Origin: HyVt-560 sp964577195
Lineage (GTDB): Bacteria; Pseudomonadota; Gammaproteobacteria; UWMA-0217
NCBI GenBank assembly: GCA_964577195.1
Contig: CAZNYF010000089.1
Coordinates: 1 to 11,965, forward strand
Direction of reading: 5' to 3'
Length of the DNA stretch: 11,965 nucleotides
Shown: positions 1 through 6,721 of the stretch, in pieces
Layout of the letters: each line of letters begins with the position of its first letter
Numbering within the stretch: position 1 is the first letter of the stretch
Program-made: the position numbers and the translations under genes
The notes under the pieces: model-generated
The model's database searches: none
Told to the model about the DNA's origin: nothing
Seen by the model: only the letters and a program-made list of their open reading frames with translations

Positions 1-712
1 CGCTGAGAAAATACAGATAAGGGTTTACGACTGACTCTGGCGTAGGGTTTTTATCAAAATCCTCACCCGGAAAATTGAGTCGTCTCATTGCGGTGTTAAC
101 GGGGCCGGTGTCAACACCATTGACACGGATATAGCGTTCGCCGCTGTACTCGTCTGCAAGGATTTTGAGCAATGACTCCACCCCTGCTTTCGCCAACCCA
201 AAAGCACCAGAATAGGCTTTATCCGAGCGATGGGTGGAAAATACAACGCTGGGGTTGGTCGATTTTTCCAGCAATGGCAAACAGGCTTGAATGAGGAAGA
301 AGTGTCCGTGCAAATTAGTCGTCATGGTTTTTTGATAAAGCTCGGCATCGTACTGAAGCAATGGCGAGTATGCACCTAACCAGCCAGCATTGAGGACGAG
401 TCCATTGAGTTCCCCGAGTTGCTGTTCAAGATGCTCGACCAACTCTTGATATTCATCTGGTGTTGCTCCTGCTAAATCGAGAGGATGCAGGATCGGCGGT
501 GTTGAACCGCTGGCTTCTATTTTATCGTATAGCGCTTCTAGCCCACGCTTGTCTTTATCCAGCAAAATCGTCGTGGCACCGGCTGTTGCACAACGTTCCG
601 CCAGTGCCGCACCAATGCCGTTTGCCGCCCCGGTAATTAAAATTGATTGATTTTTTAGATGACTATCGGGTATTTGATAGTGAAGCAGGGTTTCACTGGA
701 GAGATTGGTCAT
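1..712 (-). CDS. Short-chain dehydrogenase/reductase, YciK-like (3' end outside window)
   Basis: 237 codons are visible, starting at the ATG at 712 and open through base 1, so the C-terminus is missing. A Rossmann nucleotide-binding motif TGAANGIG lies at residues 27-34, an Asp (D52) follows the second strand where NAD-preferring SDRs carry an acidic residue, NAG is at 108-110 and the structural Asn at N133. The segments LPLLEKS (145-151) and NTAMRRLNFPGEDF (206-219) resemble E. coli YciK, an SDR of poorly defined substrate. The active site departs from the family: where YxxxK is expected the sequence reads F171-GLA-K175, and the usual PG motif after the sixth strand is DTG (201-203). A Ser (S159) sits near the catalytic Ser position. 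The fold assignment is firm. The protein is probably a divergent YciK paralogue with reduced, altered or no oxidoreductase activity, which is inference. It is divergent from the polysaccharide export gene. Confidence 0.85.
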   Translation of the reverse strand, partial: MTNLSSETLLHYQIPDSHLKNQSILITGAANGIGAALAERCATAGATTILLDKDKRGLEALYDKIEASGSTPPILHPLDLAGATPDEYQELVEHLEQQLGELNGLVLNAGWLGAYSPLLQYDAELYQKTMTTNLHGHFFLIQACLPLLEKSTNPSVVFSTHRSDKAYSGAFGLAKAGVESLLKILADEYSGERYIRVNGVDTGPVNTAMRRLNFPGEDFDKNPTPESVVNPYLYFLS

Positions 713-760
713 GGTTATCTACGGACAGAAAAATGATTTTCAATGTTACAGAATCGTAGA

Positions 761-781
761 TTGTGCGGCTACACCGCACAA
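761..781. repeat. Perfect 8-bp inverted repeat (stem-loop)
   Basis: TTGTGCGG (761-768) and CCGCACAA (774-781) are perfect reverse complements around a 5-base loop, CTACA. The stem lies 49 bases upstream of the dehydrogenase start, so it would be in that gene's leader or promoter. No T-tract follows it on either strand in the direction of transcription, so it is not a canonical terminator. It could be a protein binding site or an mRNA structure. Confidence 0.6.
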
Positions 782-935
782 AAATTACATTTACATCGCG
801 CTGGTAGGCAAAAGTGTGAAGTATGCGGTGTTTTAGCTGATGACTGATGTGTTCTGCCAGTCTAATATTACCGCCTAAGATTCGCTGCTCTAGTACTTTT
901 TTCTGAGAAATCAGCAGAATAGGCCGGTCAGCCGC

Positions 936-959
936 TATAATTGTGAGTGGTATTCACTC
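936..959 (+). promoter_or_regulatory. Candidate -10 box and operator-like repeat for the export operon
   Basis: TATAAT at 936-941 is a perfect sigma-70 -10 hexamer about 150 bases before the export lipoprotein. No -35 hexamer resembling TTGACA is seen 15-19 bases upstream. Just downstream, GAGTG (945-949) and CACTC (955-959) form a 5-bp inverted repeat over the expected start site. If real, the promoter probably needs an activator, and the repeat could bind a regulator. This is sequence inspection only, and a chance TATAAT in AT-rich DNA is possible. Confidence 0.3.
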
Positions 960-1090
960 TTTAACCCAGTAGACAGTGGTGCCAGGGTAAGTAACTCGTA
1001 AGACAGTTGAGCTGCGATGTATGTACCTTAGAGTAATAATTACCTTTATTGATTTTCAGGATGACAAGAATGAAACAGGAGAATATAACA

Positions 1091-1741
1091 ATGCTAAGCA
1101 AGCGTGTATTACGGTCACTAGTGACTATCTCAACCAGTTTAATCCTCGTCACTGCTTGTTCTAGTGGTGGTGGTATTAAGCCCTCTAGTAACGAGAGTGG
1201 TGCCAATGCGGTAGAAACCGAGGTAACGACAATCAATTCAGTACCTAATGCAGGTGGGTATGCCATACAGGCAGGCGATAAACTGGAAATTTCGGTTTAT
1301 GGTGAAGATGACTTGCAAAAAGAGCTTACAGTGGGGCCGGGCGGTGGTATTACGTTTCCTTTAATTGGTGACCTCAATGCTAAAGGCAAAACCGTTGATC
1401 AGTTACGTGGCGAAGTTAAAGACAAGCTTGCACAGTTTATTCCTCAGGCTGCGGTTTCTGTTTCCATTAAAGAAGTCATTGGTAACAAGGTGCACGTACT
1501 TGGACAGGTGAAAAGCCCTGGTGAGTATATTCTGACAGGCAATACTGATGTGATGCAGGCATTAAGCATGGCCGGTGGTGTTACAGCATTCGCCGCACTG
1601 CGCAAAATTAAAATTTTACGTCGCAATTCCGTAACCCAGGCGCAAAAAGTGATTGGTTTCAACTATAGCGATGTTATCAAGGGTAAGAATTTAGGTCAGA
1701 ATATCCTGTTGCATAGTGGCGACACGGTTGTGGTCCCTTAA
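1091..1741 (+). CDS. Short OPX-family polysaccharide export lipoprotein
   Basis: A 216-residue periplasmic or outer-membrane lipoprotein for capsule or exopolysaccharide export. A basic N-region and a hydrophobic stretch end in the lipobox VTAC with C23 as the acylated residue. A polysaccharide export (Poly_export) domain spans about 55-130, starting YAIQAGDKLEISV, and an SLBB domain follows at about 133-180 (KVHVLGQVKSPGEY, then VMQALSMAGGV). ATG 1091 is chosen because AGGAG (1077-1081) lies nine bases upstream and gives a standard signal peptide; an upstream TTG (1049) and ATGs (1061, 1070) would only lengthen the N-terminus. E. coli Wza is about 380 residues and has further domains plus a C-terminal helix that forms the outer-membrane pore; this protein lacks them. 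It therefore belongs with the short OPX proteins, which are thought to need a separate porin. The beta-barrel gene follows directly. Confidence 0.92.
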   Translation: MLSKRVLRSLVTISTSLILVTACSSGGGIKPSSNESGANAVETEVTTINSVPNAGGYAIQAGDKLEISVYGEDDLQKELTVGPGGGITFPLIGDLNAKGKTVDQLRGEVKDKLAQFIPQAAVSVSIKEVIGNKVHVLGQVKSPGEYILTGNTDVMQALSMAGGVTAFAALRKIKILRRNSVTQAQKVIGFNYSDVIKGKNLGQNILLHSGDTVVVP

Positions 1742-1765
1742 TTGCACATTGACTGGAATAACACG

Positions 1766-2926
1766 ATGCAAATGAAACCAAAATTAATTGTCGCTCTACC
1801 CGCGCTACTACTGTTTGGGGCAATGTCAGCCAATGCTGCACAGTGGCGCAGTGAGCCTTTCGCGAGTGCATCGCTTCGTTATGATGACAATATCAGGTTT
1901 GTGACTGGTAACGCCGAGAGTTCTGCTGGAACTATTCTTGATGTGGGCGTCTCGATGGTGAATGAATCGGAAGTGACGAAAACGATCTTCCAGCCGCGAG
2001 CCGCTTTTAGTGGTTATGCATCAGACGGAGAGTTGGATTCTGCGGATCAATTTCTCGATTTTCTGACTGACTTGAAAGGTGAGCGAACCTTTTTGAGTTT
2101 TGGGATCAATTACGCACGTGACAGCTCAGTAACGAGTGAGCTCGAAGATACGGGAATTGTCACAGCGGCAGTGCGAAGAAATTATCTAAACGTTTCTCCG
2201 CGATGGGAGTATCGTTTTTCGCAAAAAAGTGCGCTGCAATTTGGATATAACTACCGAAGTGTGGATTGGGATGATTCAGATATTTCCGGATTGGAGGATA
2301 ATAATACGGATGAAGTTTGGGGCGCTTACAAGCTGAGATTGTCAGATCATGATGATCTGTCCTTTAAGCTCTATCAAACGCAGTTTGAATCGCCCGAAAG
2401 CGGTTTTGATTCGACTACGACGGGCGCAGAGCTTGGTTTCGTTAGGCGATTATCTGAAGTGAACCGCTTTGAGCTGGGGATAGGTGGCTGGAGTGCTGAT
2501 CTTGAAAACCCCGATGGAAGCAGTGAATCAGAATCAGGGGGGTCTTTGTCCGCTGGGATTGTGCATCAGGACGAGACCACAACCTACAGATTATCTTTGT
2601 CACAGCTAGTGGTGCCGAGTTCTTCCGGGCAAGTGCGGCAAGACAGAAGATTGGTTGCGTTTTATGACTACAAGTTTAATCCAAGGTTACATTGGGGATT
2701 AGACGGAGTCTTCATTCAAACGGAAGGGATCGGTACCTCGGTAATTGAAAATGACCGAGACTATTTTACGCTTCGACCGTTTTTAGCCTGGGAATGGAAG
2801 CCGAAAGTAACGCTTTTGGGCAGTGTGCGGATTTCGACACAGGAATTGGTGGATACAGGGGCGAAGTCTGATAGAAACGAACTGTTATTCACCGTGAGAT
2901 ATGGGACGCCACAAGTTGCTTATTAA
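1766..2926 (+). CDS. Outer-membrane beta-barrel protein of the EPS export locus
   Basis: 386 residues with a signal peptide (basic KPK, then a hydrophobic core) ending near SANA-A (residues 21-25). The mature part alternates polar and hydrophobic residues, is rich in aromatic and acidic residues, has short turns such as NPDGSSES and EDNNTDE, and ends in an aromatic residue (Y386). This is the pattern of a transmembrane beta-barrel; the length would fit roughly 16-18 strands (estimate). Similar proteins occur in exopolysaccharide loci (EpsL-like, or the PEP-CTERM-associated outer-membrane family), but I cannot place it in one family with certainty. ATG 1766 is preferred, with GGA eight bases upstream; ATG 1772 is also possible, and a TTG at 1742 abuts the previous stop but has no supporting leader. 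It starts 24 bases after the export lipoprotein, so the two are almost certainly cotranscribed. Likely role (inference): the pore through which polymer leaves the cell. Confidence 0.75.
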   Translation: MQMKPKLIVALPALLLFGAMSANAAQWRSEPFASASLRYDDNIRFVTGNAESSAGTILDVGVSMVNESEVTKTIFQPRAAFSGYASDGELDSADQFLDFLTDLKGERTFLSFGINYARDSSVTSELEDTGIVTAAVRRNYLNVSPRWEYRFSQKSALQFGYNYRSVDWDDSDISGLEDNNTDEVWGAYKLRLSDHDDLSFKLYQTQFESPESGFDSTTTGAELGFVRRLSEVNRFELGIGGWSADLENPDGSSESESGGSLSAGIVHQDETTTYRLSLSQLVVPSSSGQVRQDRRLVAFYDYKFNPRLHWGLDGVFIQTEGIGTSVIENDRDYFTLRPFLAWEWKPKVTLLGSVRISTQELVDTGAKSDRNELLFTVRYGTPQVAY

Positions 2927-2959
2927 GTCTTTGTTCGTAAGCTGCGTGATTAAGGCAAG

Positions 2960-3059
2960 NNNNNNNNNNNNNNNNNNNNNNNNNNNNNNNNNNNNNNNNN
3001 NNNNNNNNNNNNNNNNNNNNNNNNNNNNNNNNNNNNNNNNNNNNNNNNNNNNNNNNNNN
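2960..3059. other. Assembly gap of exactly 100 Ns
   Basis: Bases 2960-3059 are all N. A run of exactly 100 is the usual placeholder for a scaffold gap of unknown size, so the true distance between the beta-barrel gene and the chain-length gene is not known, and one or more genes could be missing. Both flanking genes are complete: stop at 2924-2926 before the gap, ATG at 3078 after it. Confidence 0.95.
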
Positions 3060-3077
3060 AAACATTGAGAAATAAAA

Positions 3078-4919
3078 ATGAATGCACCGGTTGATTATCA
3101 CACCGATTTGGCAGAAGAGCAGGAAGTAAAACTCTCTGACTATCTATCTATTGTAAAGCGACGTAAAAAGCCATTTCTTCTCACCTTGGGTGTGATCTTT
3201 GCGCTTGCTATTGGGCTTGCAATGAATTTGCCGCCTGTCTATCGCTCATCAGCGTTGGTGTTGGTGCAGCAGTCATCCATGACGGGTAACTTATTGGATT
3301 CTACGCTCAGTGAGCAGGCAGACCAAAGTGTGGAATATCTGATCAGGAGTGTCGTTCGCGATGAGACCATGCTCAAGGTGATCAGAAAGTTTGACTTATT
3401 TCCAGGCACTAAAGCCGGTTCAAGCGGTGATGCTGAATTTGATCAGGCAAACCTGGAAGGGACGCTGATTGATAAAATGGAAAAAGCCATTAGCGTAAAG
3501 GCCGTCAACCCTGAAGTTCTGAACACCAGAAACAGAAACCGTGTTCAAACTCAAATGGCTTTTGAAATCTCTTTTGATTATCCACATGATCCAAAAATGG
3601 CGCAAAAAGTGACGGAAGAAATCGTCTCGCTATTTATGAGTGTTAACTTTGAGAAACGTAAACAGCTCACAGAAGAGACAACGGCATTTTTACAGTCAGA
3701 GAAAGACAAGATCGAAAAGAATGTTGAAGTGGTTGAAGCGAAAATTGAAGTTTTTCGCAGAGCAAACAATGGTTTTCTTCCAGAGCAAATAAAATCGCTG
3801 GATCGAGAGCGTGAACGTACCGAGCGTGAGTTGTTGACGGTTGAGCAGCAACTGAGTTCTGCGCGTTCGTCAACTTTCCAGTTACAAGGCCAGCTGGCGG
3901 GTACCAAAGCTTTTATCTATGAAGATCGTACCTTGATTCGAAATGAAGAAGGTGAGCGTGTACTCAGTGCAACGGGACGGTTGCAAACCCTGCAACAAAG
4001 ATATCACTCGCTCATTTCCAAGTACTCGTCTTCTCACCCGGAAGTTAAAAAAGTACTCAATGAAATTATCTCTTTGGGTGGGAATGTTGATGCTGCCGGT
4101 GCCTCTCCTTTGTCTAGTGATGAATTGGAAATTGCTCGAACTCAGCTCAATGAGGCGCGCCAAAAGTACTCAGACAGTCATCCCACCGTTCAACGGCTTG
4201 AAACTAAGGTTTCACGTCTTGAATCACAATCAACTATTGGGCGGATTCAATCAAACCCAAAGGAATTTAATTCTCTAAAACGTGTCAATCCAGCATTTTC
4301 AAGTTTGAAAGCTGGCGTCTCTCGCGGCAATGCAGAAATGGAATCATTACGCCAACGCGAAGCCAGCCTTCGAGGCAAACTTAATGAATACGCTAGTCGC
4401 TCTACGACGGCTCCAGGCGTTGAACGGGAATACACCCGCTTAACTCGGGACAGGGATGATTATCTAACAGAAATTCGTGCGATAAAAAAGAAGCTTTCTT
4501 CTGCTGAACGAGCTGAAGCGCTGGAATCTCAGCAAAAAGGAGACCGCTTCGATTTGCTGGAACCTGCAGAATTACCCCGTCGACCAATCAAGCCTAATCG
4601 TCCTGCAATTGTTTTATTAGGCAGTTTACTTGCGCTGGGACTGGCATTTGCAATCGTGATGCTCCTGGAATCGCTGGATGAGAGTATTACCAGCCGACGC
4701 GCACTGATTGGAATTACTGGCAATCAGCCTATTGGAACCATACCGCTGATTTATTCAACCTCAGAGGCAGCTTCGGTTAAAAGGCAGAAATCCATGCGCT
4801 GGATGTTAATGCTCGGTGCTCTGGCATTGGTTGGAGCTGTTGCCGCCTGGTGGTATTTTAATGGTGCACCAAATGTGCCATTTTCCGAATTAATCGAAGC
4901 GACTGATCAAAAGGGCTAG
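3078..4919 (+). CDS. Wzz/GNVR-type polysaccharide chain-length determinant (Wzc-like, no kinase domain)
   Basis: 613 residues. An N-terminal Wzz domain begins with a cytoplasmic stretch (LSDYLSIVKRRKK, 19-31), a first membrane helix (about 33-49) and the PPVYRSSA segment that follows it in this family. A long periplasmic coiled-coil region (about 195-490) comes next. It carries two copies of a motif, KYSSSHPEV (315-323) and KYSDSHPTV (363-371). The proline-rich PRRPIKPNRP (500-509) leads into a second membrane helix (about 509-530), then a cytosolic stretch ending near TIPLIYS. A third hydrophobic segment (about 574-593, ending AAWWYF) closes the protein; it is not part of the usual two-helix layout. 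The protein sets polymer length together with the kinase encoded three bases downstream, the split arrangement seen in CapA/CapB. It resembles the PEP-CTERM/XrtA-locus subfamily, which is usually shorter (around 500 residues). GAGA lies upstream of the ATG as a weak ribosome binding site. Confidence 0.9.
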   Translation: MNAPVDYHTDLAEEQEVKLSDYLSIVKRRKKPFLLTLGVIFALAIGLAMNLPPVYRSSALVLVQQSSMTGNLLDSTLSEQADQSVEYLIRSVVRDETMLKVIRKFDLFPGTKAGSSGDAEFDQANLEGTLIDKMEKAISVKAVNPEVLNTRNRNRVQTQMAFEISFDYPHDPKMAQKVTEEIVSLFMSVNFEKRKQLTEETTAFLQSEKDKIEKNVEVVEAKIEVFRRANNGFLPEQIKSLDRERERTERELLTVEQQLSSARSSTFQLQGQLAGTKAFIYEDRTLIRNEEGERVLSATGRLQTLQQRYHSLISKYSSSHPEVKKVLNEIISLGGNVDAAGASPLSSDELEIARTQLNEARQKYSDSHPTVQRLETKVSRLESQSTIGRIQSNPKEFNSLKRVNPAFSSLKAGVSRGNAEMESLRQREASLRGKLNEYASRSTTAPGVEREYTRLTRDRDDYLTEIRAIKKKLSSAERAEALESQQKGDRFDLLEPAELPRRPIKPNRPAIVLLGSLLALGLAFAIVMLLESLDESITSRRALIGITGNQPIGTIPLIYSTSEAASVKRQKSMRWMLMLGALALVGAVAAWWYFNGAPNVPFSELIEATDQKG

Positions 4920-4922
4920 AAA

Positions 4923-5729
4923 ATGAAAAAAATTGTTAAAGCTGTCGAGAAAGTAAAAAAGGAATTTGGTGGAGTGTTAGGCAACCCCGTTGGGGTTGGC
5001 GGATTCAATGCCGCTGCTGAGTTGAGATCGGTTGAGTTAAATGCGAAACAGTTACGCAAAAACCTGGTGCTGCGCGGTGACGAAATGGAATCCGCAACCA
5101 TGGCGTACAATATGCTGCGGACCCAGGTTTATCGAACCATGTCTGAAAACGGCTGGTCAACTCTCGGTATTACCAGCGCCAATAAAGGCGAGGGAAAATC
5201 ACTGACTGCCATTAATTTGGCCTACAGTCTGGCGCGTTCAGTTCAACAATCTGTTATTTTGGTTGACTTGGATTTACGCCGGCCTTCGATCAGCAAAAAG
5301 CTCAATATTGAGCCAACGGTTGGAATGGGAGATTATTTTGCGAAAAATGTCCCGCTCAACGATATTATGTTTTCTCCAGAGATTGATGATTTTGTAATCG
5401 CTCCCGGACGTGGTGAGACATTGGACAACGCGAGTGAACTTCTGGGATCAGGAAAACTGGCTCATTTAATTAAAGAGCTGCACCATAAATTTCCATCCAA
5501 ATTTGTTATTTTTGATCTTCCTCCAACGTTGCTGGTTGATGATGTCCTGGTCGCTGCCGAATACCTAGACTCACTATTATTGGTTGCAACGGAAGGTGAA
5601 ACCAAAAAAGAAGAGTTAAAAAGAGCGGTCGGATTACTGGAGCCTCATAATCTATTGGGTGTTGTACTCAACAGATCAGGCGAAAGTGGCAACGGTGGAT
5701 ACTATGACTACTATTATGGAGAGGACTAA
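4923..5729 (+). CDS. Bacterial tyrosine autokinase, CpsD/CapB type
   Basis: 268 residues, soluble. Walker A is ANKGEGKS (86-93, K92), Walker A' lies in VILVDLDLRRP (111-121, D115 and D117) and Walker B in VIFDLPP (195-201, D198). These define BY-kinases, P-loop enzymes that phosphorylate a C-terminal tyrosine cluster in trans; here that cluster is YYDYYY at 260-265, five tyrosines in six residues. Cycles of phosphorylation control assembly of the Wzc/CapAB complex and hence polymer length. The gene starts three bases after the stop of the chain-length gene, so the two are translationally linked and should act as partners. The N-terminal 50 residues are basic and without recognised motifs; the EMESATMAYNMLRTQVYRT region (54-72) matches the helix preceding the P-loop that mediates subunit contact in this family. 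Confidence 0.93.
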   Translation: MKKIVKAVEKVKKEFGGVLGNPVGVGGFNAAAELRSVELNAKQLRKNLVLRGDEMESATMAYNMLRTQVYRTMSENGWSTLGITSANKGEGKSLTAINLAYSLARSVQQSVILVDLDLRRPSISKKLNIEPTVGMGDYFAKNVPLNDIMFSPEIDDFVIAPGRGETLDNASELLGSGKLAHLIKELHHKFPSKFVIFDLPPTLLVDDVLVAAEYLDSLLLVATEGETKKEELKRAVGLLEPHNLLGVVLNRSGESGNGGYYDYYYGED

Positions 5730-5799
5730 TACGGTTTAATGATTTCAGAGGAAATTATCTCTTCGAGTCGAAAAACCAAACTTAGACAGTATTAATATT

Positions 5800-6681
5800 A
5801 TGTACGAAGCATTTTACGGATTCTCAGAAAAACCATTCAGTTTATTACCTGATCCAGGTTTCCTTTATCTTGGTGAAAGACATCAGGAAGCGCTTTCACT
5901 ACTGGAATACGGGTTAATGTACCGCGCCGGGATTATTCTTATCACTGGAGAAATTGGCTGCGGTAAAACAACGTTGATTCGCCACCTGATTCAAAATCAA
6001 GATGCCGATATGATTGTTGGCAATATTACCAATACACACAGTTCATTCGGTGAGCTATTGAAGTGGGTGATGTTGGCGTTTGATCTTGAATATAAAGATA
6101 AAGATCGTGTCGAGCTTTACCACAATTTGATTGAGTATCTGAAGAAGCAGCATCGCGCCAATAAGCGTGTCGCTTTGATTATTGATGAAGCTCAAAACAT
6201 GGGGCCAGATACTCTGGAAGAATTACGGATGTTATCCAACATCAATGTAGATAAAGACCAGATTTTGCAAATTATTCTGGTTGGGCAGCCGGAGTTGAGA
6301 GAGAAGCTACTACAGCCGGAGCTGATGCAGTTGACGCAGCGTGTTTCGGTTGATTATTTCCTCGAAGCACTGGATGCGGGGGAAGCTTTTGATTATATTC
6401 GTCACCGTATTAATGTCGTCGGTGGAGATCCACACCTGTTTGATCTTATGGCATTCAAAGCAATCTATGAGCACAGTGGCGGTGTCCCGCGTTTGATTAA
6501 TACGATTTGTGATACTGCTTTCGTTTATGGTTATGCAGAACAAGCGGAGCGCATCGGTAAAGAAGTGATTGATGAAGTCATTCGTGATAAATCCAGAGGT
6601 AAAATCTTACCGCTGGCACACAGTGCCCAAACGCAGCGCTATAAGGGTAGTTCAAGCATACGTCACGTAAGCCTGAGCTAG
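5800..6681 (+). CDS. ExeA-like AAA ATPase of EPS/XrtA loci
   Basis: 293 residues. The N-terminus MYEAFYGFSEKPFSLLPDP is the hallmark of the ExeA / PEP-CTERM-locus ATPase family and fixes the start, even though no clear ribosome binding site precedes ATG 5800. Walker A is GEIGCGKT (50-57), Walker B is LIIDEAQ (126-132), a sensor-1-like segment ILVGQPELR is at 159-167 and GGVPRLIN at 227-234 carries the arginine of the C-terminal AAA lid. ExeA of type II secretion has a membrane segment and a C-terminal peptidoglycan-binding domain; this protein ends shortly after the AAA module and has neither, so it should be cytoplasmic. Proteins of this kind recur in exopolysaccharide loci next to the chain-length protein and kinase, but their exact role is unsettled. 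It lies 70 bases after the kinase gene, in the same direction. Confidence 0.9.
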   Translation: MYEAFYGFSEKPFSLLPDPGFLYLGERHQEALSLLEYGLMYRAGIILITGEIGCGKTTLIRHLIQNQDADMIVGNITNTHSSFGELLKWVMLAFDLEYKDKDRVELYHNLIEYLKKQHRANKRVALIIDEAQNMGPDTLEELRMLSNINVDKDQILQIILVGQPELREKLLQPELMQLTQRVSVDYFLEALDAGEAFDYIRHRINVVGGDPHLFDLMAFKAIYEHSGGVPRLINTICDTAFVYGYAEQAERIGKEVIDEVIRDKSRGKILPLAHSAQTQRYKGSSSIRHVSLS

Positions 6682-6721
6682 GTTATTTTTGTTGTTGCGT
6701 GATTAACGTCAGAGTGCTTAT

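Larger units (their letters stand above)
713..1090. other. Divergent intergenic region between the SDR gene and the export operon
   Basis: About 380 bases contain no convincing gene. The region must hold promoters for the leftward dehydrogenase and the rightward polysaccharide export operon. It contains an 8-bp perfect stem-loop (761-781), a consensus TATAAT (936-941) followed by a short inverted repeat GAGTG-N5-CACTC (945-959), and a good ribosome binding site (AGGAG, 1077-1081). I found no tRNA, no ops/JUMPstart element and no intrinsic terminator with a T-tract. Confidence 0.6.

Noticed and set aside
975..1005. CCAGGGTAAGTAA stretch resembling an ops/JUMPstart element of polysaccharide operons
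   Set aside because: It does not contain the GGCGGTAG-N2-TG core, so RfaH recruitment is not supported.
1049..1090. Upstream TTG (1049) or ATG (1061, 1070) as the start of the export lipoprotein
   Set aside because: The ATG at 1091 has AGGAG at the right distance and yields a normal lipoprotein signal peptide.
2889..3101. Minus-strand open frame across the N gap
   Set aside because: About half of it is undetermined sequence; it cannot be supported as a gene.
5746..5763. Weak AGAG...CTCT pairing between the kinase and ATPase genes
   Set aside because: Only four pairs; not distinguishable from chance.
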